A DNA stretch of 27,500 nt from Glandiceps talaboti (lineage: Eukaryota; Hemichordata; Enteropneusta; Spengelidae): positions 10,111,575-10,139,074 of the forward strand of contig NC_135563.1 of assembly GCF_964340395.1 (NCBI RefSeq), written 5' to 3'. This document shows, piece after piece, positions 26,155 to 27,500 of this stretch (within the stretch, counting starts at the first letter, position 1; each line of letters starts with the position of its first letter). The notes beneath the pieces are model-generated. The model searched no databases, was not told the DNA's origin, and saw only the letters and a program-made list of their open reading frames with translations. The position numbers were made by a program, and so were the translations under genes.

Positions 26155-27500
26155 TTCCGATTACCGAGGTCAATACAAATGCCTTTTTAACCTATCCTGT
26201 ATAATCGAAAGACAAAAATGATTTTTTCATAACAAGACTAATATACTATAATGTAAGTGGACTTTGATATTACATGATGCAAACAATGACTGTTGACCTG
26301 AAGTAAATGAGCATTCATACAAAGATTAAATGACACTGCCTGTAGATTGAAATTAATTGTTTACATTCTTCAACAGTATCAACGTGTGTCAACTGGGTTA
26401 ACCCTGGCAGAGGTATCATATAGTGGCATTCTTTCCCTATTAATTGATATCACCCAGTTAATAAACTTTCTTCGCACTGTCACTTGAGATTATCATCAGG
26501 AAAGTTAGACATTTTAAGTTTACTTTATTCGCTATTTAGCAGTAGCTTATACACGGAGCTTGAGTGACACTCCCATATACAGACAAACATAAATGGGAAG
26601 TTAGTAATACAAACAGACGCCTCGATCATGTTACATACTTTGGCAGACTGTTTAATTCGAGCACGGCACTTACAACTTAACTTGCACGGCTAAGGTTTCT
26701 GTTAGGTCTAACAAAAAATGTGTGGCTCCGATTACTTTCAATTTTAGAATAGGTGGGGTCGGTAGAATTTTGAAAAAACTAAAGGGTTGGGTAACCGGAA
26801 CCAAACATTTATTACTAGACCTTAGCATAATGCTTACAACTTTACCCTTTTAATACTGTCTCTTCGTACTATTATAAACAAAGGGAAATAAATATTTCCT
26901 CTATTTCGACTTACCAGACAGTCAACCGCTTTCAAAAATTATTCATTTGCCGTTTTCTTGTTGTCGATTTGTCCATTTACATTGAACAATATTTCGTTAG
27001 AAATCTCGTTGATTAATATAATACATTATCTTAGACTACTTAGGGAAATCAATTAAAATTGATAACATCATTTGAACGTTTTAATATTTAAAAAAAAATC
27101 CTCAAATACATTTAGGTCCAATAGAGTCTGCGCAAAGGAACATGGTGAAAAAAAGTAATTGTTTAATCTGAATCCAAATGTTTGTAAAGACACTTCGAAA
27201 GTATTTATTAATCTTTGTAAGCTCATATAACAAGTTCATACATTCGAAACCTAATTTGTATTATTATAATGTTCAGAAAAGGAGAAGTTGTAACTGTGTT
27301 ATCATAATTGAGGTCTTGACAAATGTAATACATATGTCGTGTTTAAACATGTATTCCTAGTTTGGTATGTTGTACATACTTGACACTTTCCATTGTCACT
27401 AACCAAGTGTCATTTTAAGCTCTGATTATACTCGTGTCGAATTATCAACCACGCACGAGCAACATACGCTATTTGGTTTAAAATACCAGAAAAGAAAGAA
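26155..27500. other. Intergenic DNA, no gene seen
   Basis: AT-rich sequence with no domain, splice-site pair or RNA motif that I can support. An open frame at 27178-27360 has no features beyond its length. No reverse-transcriptase remnant was recognised on the far side of the microsatellite, so the retroelement does not obviously continue here. Confidence 0.5.

Noticed and set aside
26391-26459. Inverted AACTGGGT/ACCCAGTT pair
   Set aside because: Only eight bases with a 53-base spacer, and no flanking duplication or mobile-element content.

Overview
The window is eukaryotic, most likely from a marine invertebrate bilaterian. It is AT-rich and mostly non-coding, full of microsatellites, and carries one intact biogenic-amine receptor gene. 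It also carries decayed retroelements of types common in invertebrate genomes: a Penelope-like terminal piece with hammerhead ribozymes, and a restriction-like-endonuclease non-LTR element. Nothing suggests bacterial or viral DNA. The phylum cannot be fixed from this sequence; the receptor class fits protostomes such as molluscs, annelids or brachiopods, and possibly non-vertebrate deuterostomes.

Layout. 1-1161 is upstream DNA with a perfect (GTATT)17 array at 191-275. 1162-1233 is a possible upstream ORF, and a strong splice donor at 1175 offers an alternative 5' exon. 1332-2810 (+) is a complete seven-transmembrane receptor in one uninterrupted reading frame, most like the invertebrate D1-like dopamine receptor Dop1R2/DAMB (INDR) group. 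A putative 3' untranslated region follows, with poly(A) signals at 3241 and 3675. About 3.7-11.3 kb has no convincing gene; it holds one copy of a diverged dispersed repeat (4648-4922; the second copy is at 11463-11690), a small minisatellite and a (CACAA)n array. Around 11.99-12.26 kb is a promoter-like cluster (consensus CRE, NRF1-like and YY1-like sites, then a strong donor). At 13249-13265 is a perfect palindromic nuclear-receptor element. At 15298-15439 (+) is a possible short terminal exon with a calcium-loop-like DxNxDG motif. These could be parts of one small unrecognised gene, but they do not join in frame directly.

The most striking region is 17.6-18.14 kb. Two long (TA)n tracts flank a perfect 182-bp palindrome (17803-17984, no spacer). 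Each arm encodes a type I hammerhead ribozyme, one on each strand, together with sequence I take to be a Penelope-like terminal repeat. About 18.1-24.5 kb is otherwise nearly featureless.

At 24932-26052 (-) is a frameshifted, stop-containing 3' piece of a non-LTR retrotransposon pol. It runs from the reverse-transcriptase thumb through a CCHC zinc motif to a restriction-like endonuclease. It is 5'-truncated and lies between two tetranucleotide arrays (24560-24690 and 26066-26154), which suggests insertion into a microsatellite.

No functional pathway links the parts: one neuronal receptor gene sits in a repeat-rich intergenic landscape.
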